Shown: piece after piece, positions 9,618-18,364 of the stretch
How the letters are laid out: every line of letters begins with the position of its first letter
Numbering within the stretch: the first letter of the stretch is position 1
Source: Mesostigma viride
Lineage: Eukaryota; Streptophyta; Mesostigmatophyceae; Mesostigmatales; Mesostigmataceae
Length of the DNA stretch: 64,000 nucleotides
NCBI GenBank assembly: GCA_009746045.1
Contig: RPFO01000131.1
Span: 873,773-937,772, forward strand
Direction of reading: 5' to 3'
Program-made: the position numbers and the translations under genes
The notes under the pieces: model-generated
The model's input: the letters and a program-made list of their open reading frames with translations, nothing else
Told to the model about the DNA's origin: nothing
Databases searched by the model: none

Positions 9618-10459
9618 TCAACAACGCCCCAGCGATTTGCTTGAAGAAACTACCATTCTAGGATCGTATTCAAAAGCGGCAGGAATAGAGATGGTCTCGA
9701 GACTCCTGAGCAACTCAGGGGTTGCGAGGACTGTTGAAACGACATCCAGCTCGTGCCTAGCGACTGGTAGACGCCGCATGGCGTGGTTTGAATCCTCGCA
9801 GAGTTTCTGAAACTGCTCTCTTGCGCGGTGATCTTTCTCGTAGTCGCGAAATGCCTCGTTGTATTTTGCCCAGACGTCCTCGAGTCTCTGAATCTCGAAA
9901 CGAAGAAAAGCGTCTCGTCTCGTCATTTCCCTGAATACGGCAGTCTTCTCGACAGGAGCGTTGTCGATGACGATTTCCTCGACAGAGACGGTGATGGAAA
10001 TCCTGTGAGACTTGAACCATTCGTTCACGAGCGCGCTACGCTTTTCCCGCTCCCAACGGGGCACGAGACCGCACGAGCGAGATTCGCCAAGACCACGGGG
10101 CAGGCGTACGCAGTCTTTTCGACCTTCAGTATCGTCCCTCCGGATTGGTGGACGAAATCGACGAACGAAGAGGGAATGTTGGTCGTCCATTTCTCGAGAA
10201 TGAACCGCAAGAAGTTGAGCAGATGAAACAAACGCCTCCCGCTGACGACTTTCTCGGGTATAAACGGAACGATCTGCCCCGCACTTTTTGCAGTCAGATC
10301 CCGCAGAATTCGCACCTGGTCTGCCTCGACATCGTCTTTAGAGGGCAGGGGAAGTTTTCCGTCGAACTGTTGTTTTGAAACGAGTTTTCCTTGCGCGAAA
10401 ACCTCCTTGAATTGTTCGGTAGAGACGCCCACGAGGGCCAAGGCAGTGCTGGAGGCCAT
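9618..10459 (-). pseudogene. Hypothetical viral gene split by a frameshift
   Basis: Two overlapping minus-strand frames form one gene. The first starts at Met 10459 and runs to a stop at 10025. The second is open from 10190 to 9618 and holds the charged, helical C-terminal part (R-F-E-I-Q-R-L-E-D, then F-R-D-Y-E-K-D). The switch lies around 10040-10065, near short runs of A, C and G. Neither half has a recognised domain. It converges with the gene ending at 9560 and faces the J-domain gene across a 163-bp gap (10460-10622) in which I see no gene. Confidence 0.55.
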
Positions 10460-10622
10460 GGTAGTCGAGGCGACTCTACCACGGCGCGTGCAAACTTGAT
10501 GACAAAAGTATCACCGAAAGCCGGTTACAAACGTCATCACGGCGCGGCGCTCCAGATATTTTGTCAGGACGGAATAAATGTCCAGGTAATCCTTCGAAGA
10601 CAGTCTCTCTCCTTCCACGGAA

Positions 10623-11626
10623 ATGGGCAACCTTCCTTCCTTTCAACGCCAAGACATTTTCTGCGAGTGTCTATCAATGCCCGCTTCAGAACAAGAGCTG
10701 TTGGCGACTTGTTTAATGGAAGGTTCCGTTTCTCTTTCTGAGTGCGTGTTGCGCGATTTCAAGCGCGTAAAGGAGCAGAGCCAGATCGGAAAACAGCCGA
10801 TCAAGCGGAAGCACTATCTCGACCTCTGTCTCGTCGTGCATCCAGACAAGAACCAAGACGCCTCTGAATGTGCCAGTCAGCTCTTCGACGTTGTGCAGCG
10901 GGTATACGGACGCGGCGTTTCCCCAACGAGCTCTCAGAAAGTATTCGGCGACACATTCGCCGATTTGACACGAGAGTTGATCGATGTTTCAAACCTAAGC
11001 GTGTGCGTCACTGTTTGGGGTCGAGCGTTGAGGAAGGAAATCGGTACTCTGCACGAAGCAGAGACGAGGTTTCGCTCACTGCCTCCTCACAACCAGATGA
11101 TCGCATGGGCAAGGGCTCGATCCGCCGCCGAGATCTTGCGATCAAAAAAAGGCGACCTCTGTGTCGTATTGAAAGCTATGGAGGCTCTTGACGCCTGCAA
11201 AAAGCTACGACAACGAAACGACATCGTCGTTTTTTTCGGTCCTCGTAGTAACAATGGTGTCGAAAATCCGCTGCTGTGCCGCAACAAAGGACGGGAAAAT
11301 GTCCTGCAAGACGGTCTCTTCAAAGTCCAAGTGCAGAACACATATTCGAAGAATGAAGGACGCAGCCTCCGCCCCATCTCGAGGCGTTTTTCCTCGCGTT
11401 ACACCCGCCCACCTGTCTACATCGTCGAACGAAGATACATCGAGCGACCCACCCCCCTGCGCCATCCACGGTTGCTACTGCGGGCAGTGTCGCCCCTCCA
11501 GCTGCATCCGAGCCTTCCGCTCATGAACCATCTGATGCTGATGGCCACGGGGCGGGACAGAAACGCAAAAGACTAAGAAGAGTTAGAAAGAAAAAGACTG
11601 TAAAGGTTCGGCAGAAGAAGAAGTGA
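10623..11626 (+). pseudogene. J-domain (DnaJ-like) protein with zinc motif and basic tail, two frameshifts
   Basis: The first frame has a J-domain: a basic helix (K-R-K-H-Y-L-D-L-C), the H-P-D-K-N tripeptide loop, then a helix with F-D-V-V-Q-R-V-Y-G, at about residues 60-100. J-proteins stimulate Hsp70 ATPase. At a T7 run (11230-11236) the coding potential moves to a second frame with a C-C-A-A-T-K-D-G...C...C-R-T-H zinc-like motif. At a C6 run (11452-11457) it moves to a third frame, ending in a very basic K/R tail at the TGA at 11624-11626. Each shift equals one extra base. Alternatively the second part (Met at 11254) is a separate small zinc protein. Confidence 0.6.
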
Positions 11627-11652
11627 TTTTATGTAATATATGATTTAATGAA

Positions 11653-12129
11653 ATGGATTCTCTTAAAACAATGAAAGACTCCGATCTGCCACTTTTATCA
11701 TTAGATGGCCTCGAACTGCCTTGTAAAGTCGTAAGCTGTCATGACGGCGATACCGTCCGTGTTGCCGCGAATGTTCCTTGGACGGAACTTTGCGTCAAAC
11801 TCAACGTCCGCCTAGCCGGTATCAACGCACCGGAAATGCACCCGCCAGCCTTTACTTGGAACCGAGACACGGTCAAGAAATCAGCGTGTCTTTCTCGCAA
11901 CGCACTCATAAAGCTAGCGACCGATTGCAAGTTTGACCCGTCCGATACAACGTTCAGCCCCAAGGATATACAAGAGTTAGTGGATACAAACACGAAGATC
12001 ATTACACTTCGTTGCCATCAGAATGACGCGTTCGGTCGCGTTTTAGGGACACTCGTCATTGAAGACGGGGTAACTGTAAACGAAGTGATGCTGGCATCTG
12101 GCCACGCGCTTCCGTTTATAAAAAATTAG
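11653..12129 (+). CDS. Staphylococcal nuclease-like (SNase/thermonuclease) protein
   Basis: The 158-residue protein is a single SNase OB-fold domain. The calcium and catalytic positions are visible: H-D-G-D-T (31-34), V-R-L-A-G-I with Arg53, A-P-E with Glu61, and D-A-F-G-R with Asp125 and Arg129. This set matches the two catalytic Arg, the Glu and the Asp residues of the family, so it is probably an active phosphodiesterase cutting DNA or RNA. There is no signal peptide, so it acts in the cell. SNase-like genes are common in large DNA viruses of algae. The start follows an AT-rich promoter with TAATATATG. Confidence 0.85.
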   Translation: MDSLKTMKDSDLPLLSLDGLELPCKVVSCHDGDTVRVAANVPWTELCVKLNVRLAGINAPEMHPPAFTWNRDTVKKSACLSRNALIKLATDCKFDPSDTTFSPKDIQELVDTNTKIITLRCHQNDAFGRVLGTLVIEDGVTVNEVMLASGHALPFIKN

Positions 12130-12269
12130 TCGTTCTCTGGATTTGTAGCGCAGATGGTAACGATGAGTATTTTGAACGTTTCGTCTATGTTGTACGCGAT
12201 CCTATGATTCATGTGTGGGCCGTACAACATACGGTCACGTTCAGGTATGGATACGTTGCACTTGTAGTG

Positions 12270-12662
12270 ATGTCTCAAATCAATCATTCTTTAAACGAAC
12301 GCGTCGTTCGAAAGATCGATATGGTCGTCGCAAACTACATGGCTCTGTACGGAGCGTACGCGGGGATCGTGTGCGGTATAATCTCGTGGCGCGTTATCAT
12401 GATGTACGCTTCTTTAATGTACGCACTGCTCGCTTATTGGATTTTTCGATTGTCGAAAGATAGCAACACGATGCACGCTTTGCTGCATGTGATCACGTTC
12501 GGGGGATCATACGCATTGGTTTCCGAGCCCAGTGCTACCCTAAAAATATCGCATTTTATTAGATATCATGTCAGACACATTGGTCAAAATAGCAGCTGCT
12601 ACAGGAGCTGGACTACTTGTAGCGTATGCTGCTTCTCAATATGCGCTACAATCAGAAACTGA
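12270..12662 (+). CDS. Small membrane protein with three predicted membrane segments
   Basis: From Met 12270 the product has 130 residues, with hydrophobic helices at about 25-47, 48-66 and 80-95. No family is recognised; NCLDV genomes often have many such proteins in the virion membrane. The frame overlaps the next gene by 95 bp, which is far more than other pairs here. The last 30 residues (Cys/Ser-rich) look non-coding in character, so the natural stop may have been lost by mutation or frameshift. The 140 bp before it (12130-12269) holds no other gene. Confidence 0.5.
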   Translation: MSQINHSLNERVVRKIDMVVANYMALYGAYAGIVCGIISWRVIMMYASLMYALLAYWIFRLSKDSNTMHALLHVITFGGSYALVSEPSATLKISHFIRYHVRHIGQNSSCYRSWTTCSVCCFSICATIRN

Positions 12663-13215
12663 TCCAGAAAATCATGAGGAACAGGAAACCAAGTCGGTTC
12701 TCGACGTTTGCAAAAAAGCTCGATGGCAAACCAAGATGTGTCTCTCGCCGTCTTCCTACATAGGCTACTCGATTCCAGACGGCAAGCAGCCTGAAGTAAG
12801 ACGTGTCGATGCAGAACGGGTATCAAAAGATTTGAACGCAGGTCCCTTCACGGTTACCAAGGTTATCAAAACTCCATCAGACGACGGAGTTCGTCAAGGC
12901 ATTTTCGTCATGGAGGCTGCCAACGGATTCATCGTCGTTCGTGACGCGACTCCAACATCTAACGAATTGATCTTGGAGCAAGAGCCAACACCTTGGGACA
13001 GAGAACGTCTTATACGCACTCTTGACGACGTGTACACAAGCAAGAGCTGGCTTCAGGCGATTCGACGCTGCGACATCGTGAACCGATTCCGGAACCGGTT
13101 TCCAACACGGATGATAACCCATTTCGACATGGACGGATGGGGAATCACTCTCGTCATCGAAACGCAAGGCGTGCGTCTGTTCGCATACGCTATTTGGGAT
13201 GACAGAACGGCGTGA
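12568..13215 (+). CDS. Hypothetical membrane-anchored protein, 215 aa
   Basis: An N-terminal hydrophobic stretch (about residues 5-25, I-A-A-A-T-G-A-G-L-L-V-A-Y-A) would act as an uncleaved anchor. A soluble domain of about 180 residues follows, with no motif I recognise. The start is preceded by AT-rich ATTTTATTAGATATC. The 3' end overlaps the convergent gene at 13190 by 26 bp, a common arrangement in this region. Confidence 0.6.
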   Translation: MSDTLVKIAAATGAGLLVAYAASQYALQSETDPENHEEQETKSVLDVCKKARWQTKMCLSPSSYIGYSIPDGKQPEVRRVDAERVSKDLNAGPFTVTKVIKTPSDDGVRQGIFVMEAANGFIVVRDATPTSNELILEQEPTPWDRERLIRTLDDVYTSKSWLQAIRRCDIVNRFRNRFPTRMITHFDMDGWGITLVIETQGVRLFAYAIWDDRTA

Positions 13216-13594
13216 CGCGGTTCGTCGCGAAACAGGCGTGCTCGTTGACGGTGGTGTGATACGTAAGATGCGGGGAATACGCGTTCTTAAAAACCTTCAT
13301 CATGTCGGACTCGTTTCTCCCGACACCGAACTTGGTATCGTAGCAAGACTTGCAACACAAGATCCATGGTTCTGGTTGTTTTTCCATTGCCGGTCTCGTC
13401 ATCCATCGGCCTTCAAACTTCCACCCGTCTTCGGAAACAGGACTGTGGCAGTACGCGCACGATTCGTGTTTCTGATCCTCCATGGCTTCGAGTTGTGCGA
13501 CTCTGTCAGCCCTGGCAGCACGTTTTTTAGCATTGATGATTTCCTCCCGTTCCCTCTGTACGACGAACTCGGGCTTGGCGCATCCGTAGGACAT
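13190..13594 (-). CDS. Putative zinc-binding protein, 134 aa
   Basis: From Met 13594 the protein has a charged N-terminal helix (E-R-E-E-I-I-N-A-K-K-R-A-A-R-A). It then has two cysteine pairs, C-A-Y-C-H and C-C-K-S-C, about 35 residues apart. This fits a zinc ribbon or treble-clef-like site, but I cannot name the family. The start lies 2 bp after the stop of the gene at 13597-13860 on the same strand, so the two may be co-transcribed. An upstream extension of the frame to 13816 overlaps that gene and is rejected. Confidence 0.6.
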   Translation of the reverse strand: MSYGCAKPEFVVQREREEIINAKKRAARADRVAQLEAMEDQKHESCAYCHSPVSEDGWKFEGRWMTRPAMEKQPEPWILCCKSCYDTKFGVGRNESDMMKVFKNAYSPHLTYHTTVNEHACFATNRVTPFCHPK

Positions 13595-13596
13595 GG

Positions 13597-13860
13597 TTAT
13601 CCTACGAGATTGTTTTGCTGGTACGCGGGTGCGGAAGAGTTGGACGAAGCTTTCCAACGAAGGACGAGGGCGACGAGAGCGAATAAGAAGAGGACGATGA
13701 TGACGCATAAGAGGGGGCGCGGGGTCCATGTCGGCTGGTCGTCGTACACGTACTCCACGATGAGATGCGGTTTCTCCTTGTCCACGTAGACACAGGTTCC
13801 GTCGTTGAGAGAGCATCTGAGATGCTGGGGAACTTCGTTGACGGCTTGCAGACCGTACAT
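13597..13860 (-). CDS. Small single-pass membrane protein, 87 aa
   Basis: From Met 13860 the product has about 50 polar residues and then one strong membrane helix (L-L-C-V-I-I-V-L-F-L-F-A-L-V-A-L-V-L) followed by R-W-K. The positive residues after the helix suggest the C-terminus faces the cytoplasm. A TATATAT box lies immediately upstream of the start (about 13863-13871). It is divergent from the gene at 13923. The family is not recognised. Confidence 0.6.
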   Translation of the reverse strand: MYGLQAVNEVPQHLRCSLNDGTCVYVDKEKPHLIVEYVYDDQPTWTPRPLLCVIIVLFLFALVALVLRWKASSNSSAPAYQQNNLVG

Positions 13861-13922
13861 GTCAGATATATACCGTACTGGGACTAAATATTTTTTCGAA
13901 TGCAATACATTATACGAACACA

Positions 13923-14243
13923 ATGGTGAAAAGTGCAGCTGACGCAGCGGCAGATATGGCGGCAAAGTTGCCAGAGACAGCGGCTAAGTTAGGGACCGAC
14001 GCTGCTAAAAAGTTCAAGTTTATTACTTCCGACGGGAACGTGTTTCCTCCGTTTGCGGCGATCATCGCCGGATTCCTCGCTCTGAATTTGCACATGTCGA
14101 TGAGCGCCCGTGCAAACGACTTGCTGAACAAGGATCAGAAACCGGTCATCGGCTGGTCTATCTTTGGTACATCGGCCCTACTTTCTACTTTGCTTGGCCT
14201 GTCCTTGTACCATATGATGGCGAAGGCGCGCGTGAATAACTAA
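13923..14243 (+). CDS. Small two-pass membrane protein, 106 aa
   Basis: An Ala-rich amphipathic N-terminus (residues 1-30) precedes two hydrophobic helices at about 42-58 and 77-97, separated by a polar loop with K-D-Q-K-P-V. The start is preceded by AT-rich TTATACGAACACA. The family is not recognised; it resembles the small virion membrane proteins of NCLDVs in size and layout. It converges with the gene at 14253 with only 9 bp between stops. Confidence 0.6.
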   Translation: MVKSAADAAADMAAKLPETAAKLGTDAAKKFKFITSDGNVFPPFAAIIAGFLALNLHMSMSARANDLLNKDQKPVIGWSIFGTSALLSTLLGLSLYHMMAKARVNN

Positions 14244-14252
14244 TAACAAAGT

Positions 14253-14489
14253 CTAGCCCATTCTCGCAGTTTTCTGCATTCTCAAACAAAACTTCCGATT
14301 CCAACCGATCAATTCGAACAACACATGCAAAATAGACGCCGATATAGCGACCTGTATGAGAATCCCCGCATGCGTCATCGCCCTTTCCCCGTCATAGTGC
14401 ATGTGGACCGAATGCACGAGCGTCATGACACCCGCCATGGCGGCCGCTACGACCGCGGCCTCGATAAGCACGACTCCGAATTGTGACAT
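14253..14489 (-). CDS. Small two-pass membrane protein, 78 aa
   Basis: The product has two hydrophobic segments: residues 5-27 (V-V-L-I-E-A-A-V-V-A-A-A-M-A-G-V) and about 42-62 (I-L-I-Q-V-A-I-S-A-S-I-L-H-V-L-F-E-L). A polar His/Asp loop joins them. The C-terminus is basic. The start is directly adjacent to the stop of the minus-strand gene at 14490, so they probably form one transcription unit. Confidence 0.6.
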   Translation of the reverse strand: MSQFGVVLIEAAVVAAAMAGVMTLVHSVHMHYDGERAMTHAGILIQVAISASILHVLFELIGWNRKFCLRMQKTARMG

Positions 14490-14903
14490 TTAGTATGTTC
14501 TCAACAAAAATATCGCAGAGGGAATTTCGCTAGTAGGTACAGCGAAGAAGGACATTGACAATAACGAAAACGAGCCTTTCGCTTTCAAAGCGCAAGACCT
14601 CGCAAGTTCAGCGAGAATTTTTCTTTGTATCCACTCTGTCGTCCGCCTCACTTCACTATAACATCCCATCCAGTTCACGGCTTCACGGTATGCTCTCAGA
14701 GTTCCGGAGGCGCTGTCTCGTCCCTTTTCAAACGCTAGATGACGCACAAGACACGCGACCACCAGTTCCTTGTCGACGAATCCGGTCATTGTGTCATCTA
14801 CCGTTTTTGCACACGAGATCGCACAGACGCGACAAATCCCGATCCGCTTAAAATCGTCGAGAATGGCGGATAATTTTCTGAGACACGAGAGACATCGTTT
14901 CAT
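14490..14903 (-). CDS. Putative zinc-binding protein, 137 aa
   Basis: From Met 14903 the protein opens with M-K-R-C-L-S-C and then I-C-R-V-C-A-I-S-C, two Cys pairs about 20 residues apart that could hold one zinc. The rest is helical with no known motif. An upstream extension to 14990 would overlap the promoter of the coiled-coil gene at 14966 and is not favoured. The stop abuts the start of 14253-14489. Confidence 0.55.
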   Translation of the reverse strand: MKRCLSCLRKLSAILDDFKRIGICRVCAISCAKTVDDTMTGFVDKELVVACLVRHLAFEKGRDSASGTLRAYREAVNWMGCYSEVRRTTEWIQRKILAELARSCALKAKGSFSLLSMSFFAVPTSEIPSAIFLLRTY

Positions 14904-14965
14904 AACGCGTTTTTCATATTGAATTGTGCATTTTCTCGGATAATAAACTGACGCAATATAAGGGA

Positions 14966-15130
14966 ATGAATAACGCTCTGTTCGGACCATCCGAAGAAAC
15001 CATAATCAACAACGTCGTCACGGGTCTCCAGGCGTATAACCCGTGGATGGACGCTCGTAAAATTCCCTTCGAGGTCGTGAGTGTCGGTCCTGATGTGGGG
15101 ACGCGTCCAGGTTTTCTTCGAACGATGCTT
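14966..15130 (+). pseudogene. Coiled-coil protein, part 1 of 3 (N-terminus), interrupted by a YR element
   Basis: The first 55 codons of a large viral gene start at Met 14966. The reading frame then enters a non-autonomous retrotransposon at the TT core 15129-15130. Removing 15131-17092 and counting the TT once joins this frame directly to the frame that resumes at 17095. The N-terminal part has no recognised domain. Parts 2 and 3 (17093-17914 and 34080-35568) supply the coiled coil. Confidence 0.65.
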
Positions 15131-15289
15131 CATGTCCCACGTAGCTCCCACAAAAACCAGCATCTTCATTAAAACAATAAGTGGAAGCATACATGTGACA
15201 CTAATTGACATGCCCGGAGGCACGCCGTTCAAGGCCCTTCATGAAGTACGTTGCCCTAGAGGCAACCAAGACAAGGGTGGGTGGGTGGG

Positions 15290-15708
15290 GAGCAAAGAAA
15301 GAGGCCGACAAAACCAGCCAGAGCAGCTTTTAGTCGCAAAACCTCCCTTATCCCTAGCTAACTGACGTCATTAAACCCTTATGTTTAGTGGATGCTAGTA
15401 AGACGCTAACCGTACAGACCGGGGGTAGAATATCCCGAATCTGCACGGCTAGTATTAAATAATGCGTAGGTTGTTCTTTTCAGGGGCACTGCACCTCACG
15501 CCCCGTTCCGCCCGGGTATAATCAACCCAAGCGCGGAACGCACATTTTATTTAATTCATTTTTCAACCATGCACTATATTGCATCTACTAATCACAAAAG
15601 CTCTAGCCAAACAGCTACGAGTAAACACTGCGACCTATAAGCCGCTCATCCAGCGGCCTCTTGTTCCCGCATTCACGTATAGAAGAAACTCCGTTCAAAG
15701 AACCCCGA
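15290..15708 (-). repeat. Repeat A2 of non-autonomous element copy I
   Basis: This stretch is repeated at 16674-17092 (A1) with no difference seen by eye. It lies between the G-rich spacer (15257-15289, G-quadruplex-type tract GGGTGGGTGGGTGGGG at 15275-15290) and the A2-B1 junction, where the 2-bp TT core sits at 15709-15710. Confidence 0.75.
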
Positions 15709-16673
15709 TTCATGTCCCACGTAGCTCCCACAAAAACCAGCATCTTCATTAAAACAATAAGTGGAAGCATACATGTGACACTAATTGACATGCCCGGAGG
15801 CACGCCGTTCAAGGCCCTTCATGAAGTACGTTGCCCAATCACCCCCGCCCTGGCTTTCCCTTGAAGCCGCACTCCACCTTGCTCGTTGTCACAAGTGACC
15901 GCCCTGCCGCAAAACGGGAGCCCCCCCACATCGGGAGGCGTGTGCCCGGCGGCTGTGGATGCATGGCCAGGCCCAAAAAGGCCCAGCGCATTTGCACTGC
16001 GATTGCGCACGGCCAGCCTATCATGACCCCTCTCGGGGCCCCGAGTCGGTACCGCTATGGCCGTCTCCCCATAGACCCGGGGTGCTTCGAGAAAAAACGT
16101 GGACCTAGCCCAGGCCCCGCCAGCCCGGATGCCCGAGGCCACAGCCCCAGGCACCTGGCTGAACGAGAGTCCGTTCAGCCAAGACCGCATTCCCCCCCGA
16201 GGTTTCTATGCGTGGGGAAAAAATTTCTAGCTTAGACGCTTTTCCCATCGCCGTCCCCAGCCCCAACCACCCCCCCCTCGGCGGAAGGCAATTGCAAAGT
16301 TTGCTGGCCAGCAGCAATTTCCGAAGAAAAAGCCGCAGGCCGCGGACCGAGACACGGGTCGCCAGTGCCAGCCATCCGGCTCCAACCCGGGGTGCAAGCA
16401 TCCCCAGGTACGGAGCACCAGCTCGCGCACTGGGCCGACCAAGCGACAGTTGAGCACCTGTCACGGCATCCGGCCCACCAAAGACCCCAAGCTGGGGAAA
16501 AGGTGCGGACCGGAGGTAATCTTTTTCTTTTCTTTTAGTTAACCGGGCGAGGAACTACGCCTGCCCGGTTAACAACTGGAAGTCTCACCACTGGCCAAGT
16601 GGCCAGTGCAACCAGTGCTTTTGGGATTTTGCTCCGCAGCACCCATAGCTGCGGCTGCCGCCGCAACGACAAC

Positions 16674-17092
16674 GAGCAAAGAAAGAGGCCGACAAAACCA
16701 GCCAGAGCAGCTTTTAGTCGCAAAACCTCCCTTATCCCTAGCTAACTGACGTCATTAAACCCTTATGTTTAGTGGATGCTAGTAAGACGCTAACCGTACA
16801 GACCGGGGGTAGAATATCCCGAATCTGCACGGCTAGTATTAAATAATGCGTAGGTTGTTCTTTTCAGGGGCACTGCACCTCACGCCCCGTTCCGCCCGGG
16901 TATAATCAACCCAAGCGCGGAACGCACATTTTATTTAATTCATTTTTCAACCATGCACTATATTGCATCTACTAATCACAAAAGCTCTAGCCAAACAGCT
17001 ACGAGTAAACACTGCGACCTATAAGCCGCTCATCCAGCGGCCTCTTGTTCCCGCATTCACGTATAGAAGAAACTCCGTTCAAAGAACCCCGA
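16674..17092 (-). repeat. Repeat A1 (5' terminus) of non-autonomous element copy I
   Basis: This is the outer copy of the 419-bp A repeat; its terminal bases TCGGGG define the element's 5' end on the minus strand. The neighbouring B copies are 15131-15256 (B2, outer) and 15711-15836 (B1, inner). The A repeat is apparently non-coding, although one plus-strand frame runs through it into the viral gene at 17093. Confidence 0.75.
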
Positions 17093-17914
17093 TTGCTAAG
17101 TTAGTCGACGCGCCGGCCGAGGTCTTCACACGTCTTATGGAATTGTTTAAGTCTGCGTACTCCTCTTTATTCGGCGGGCGATTGCGGGGAGAAATTATCG
17201 AGGATATTTTGTCCGACCGTACGCTAAAGGATTTTGCAGCATCTGATGAATTGAAAGCCTCGCTGCGAACGTACATTGAAGAACGGCTAACTGATTTGAT
17301 GAGTAGCCGTACAGAGGAAGAATATAACCAAAAAATCTTGATACAGTCACAAGAAATTGACAAAATCAAACTCGAGAATGAAGAACTCAAAAAGCTAGCA
17401 GACGAACAGAAGGAACAATCTAAAAGACTTGAAAAAGACATCGAATTGCTTTCGATGGATAAGGAGGGTATTCAAAATCTGCTTAAAGAAACTCTCGATC
17501 AACTCTACAAGCGAGAAATGGAGTTAAACACTCTGAAAACACTTAGAATCGATTCAGACTCGACGACACAATTGGAGACTGAGGTAAGTAAACTAAGGGA
17601 TGAAGTCGCAGAACTACGAGACAGCAAACAAGTAGTCACACAAGAACTCGAGAAAGCAAATGTTGAACTTTTAGAAATTAAACAGAGAGAGGCGGGAGGC
17701 AAAAGTGAAATGGCGGTTGTCGTAAAAGAGCGGGACGAGGCTGTTCGCGAATTAGCGAAACAATCATTTAGGCTAGAAAAAGACATCACAACGCTTTCAA
17801 CGGAAAAAGAGGGTATTCAACAAGTGCTTAACGAAACTCTTGAACAACTCAACAAGCGAGAAACGGAGTTGAAAAATGTGCAAACTTTGTACGAAGATGC
17901 GCAGAATCAACTAA
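17093..17914 (+). pseudogene. Coiled-coil protein, part 2 of 3, between two YR element insertions
   Basis: The frame resumes at the element boundary and encodes about 270 residues. The first 90 are globular. The rest is a long heptad-rich coiled coil (L-E-N-E-E-L-K-K-L-A-D-E-Q-K-E-Q-S-K-R-L). The segment E-V-A-E-L-R-D-S-K-Q-V-V-T-Q-E-L recurs almost unchanged in part 3, so the protein has an internal duplication. The frame runs into the tandem array at the AA core 17913-17914, where it stops after a few element codons. The apparent Met at 16963 lies inside the retrotransposon and is not the true start. Confidence 0.7.
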
Positions 17915-18293
17915 TCGGGGTTCTCTGAACATAGTTTCTTTATAGTGATACGGAAGGGGAGCCGCTGATGCTAGGTGAAATAGAGCTGGGTGATGTGATC
18001 GTAATAAGGTTGATTAGGCTTCTAGTGTACGAGTATTACGGAAGATATGGCCTAATTGTTGCGGCCCATACCTTGACGGTGTGCTGAGTACCTTGACGAC
18101 GGATTTTTGCGTCTAGGTTCTCCTAGCAGATCTGTGATTGCGGACGGGTTTGCAACAGGCAATATCTGAAGTAAAACTTGACGGCTAAAACTGTTTAGAG
18201 GCCGTTGCCGGATCTGGCCGTTGGTAGAGAGCCGTTGGCCTTGAAACACGATAAAAGCTTGCTCACCTAGCTCATGGCGGTCTCTTTTGTTTT
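17915..18293 (+). repeat. Repeat A1 (5' terminus), 379 bp
   Basis: A1 is identical by eye and in length to A2 at 22758-23136. It begins TCGGGGTTCTCTGAAC, matching the non-autonomous elements' ends, and probably contains the promoter and the recombinase binding site. Equivalent A1 copies are at 23304-23682 and 28693-29071; A2 copies are at 28147-28525 and 33536-33914. Confidence 0.8.
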
Positions 18294-18364
18294 AACGAAG
18301 GCGGCGACAGGGGTCAGGGGCAGCGTAGCTGACGCCCAGAATTCCTTTCTGCAAAGCGGCTGGG

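Larger units (their letters stand above)
15131..17092 (-). mobile_element. Non-autonomous YR retrotransposon with split direct repeats (copy I)
   Basis: On the minus strand the order is A1 (17092-16674), internal, B1 (15836-15711), A2 (15708-15290), spacer, B2 (15256-15131). The two A copies are 419 bp and the two B copies 126 bp. This A-internal-B-A-B layout is the signature of PAT/Ngaro-type tyrosine-recombinase retrotransposons. The 840-bp interior codes for nothing recognisable and is GC-rich. Its 5' end (TCGGGGTTCTTTGAAC) matches the autonomous array at 17915, which is the likely helper. There is no target duplication, only a 2-bp TT/AA core. Confidence 0.8.

Noticed and set aside
12145-12215. 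tRNA-like start (GTAGCGCAGATGGTAA)
   Set aside because: The D-stem does not pair and there is no TTCRA loop at the right distance; probably chance.
15831-16464. Open frames in the interior of non-autonomous element copies I and III
   Set aside because: They are GC-rich, lack any domain, and occur in several frames on both strands; treated as non-coding.
16963-17092. Apparent start codon of the coiled-coil gene at 16963
   Set aside because: These codons belong to repeat A1 of the retrotransposon; the viral start is at 14966 across the insertion.
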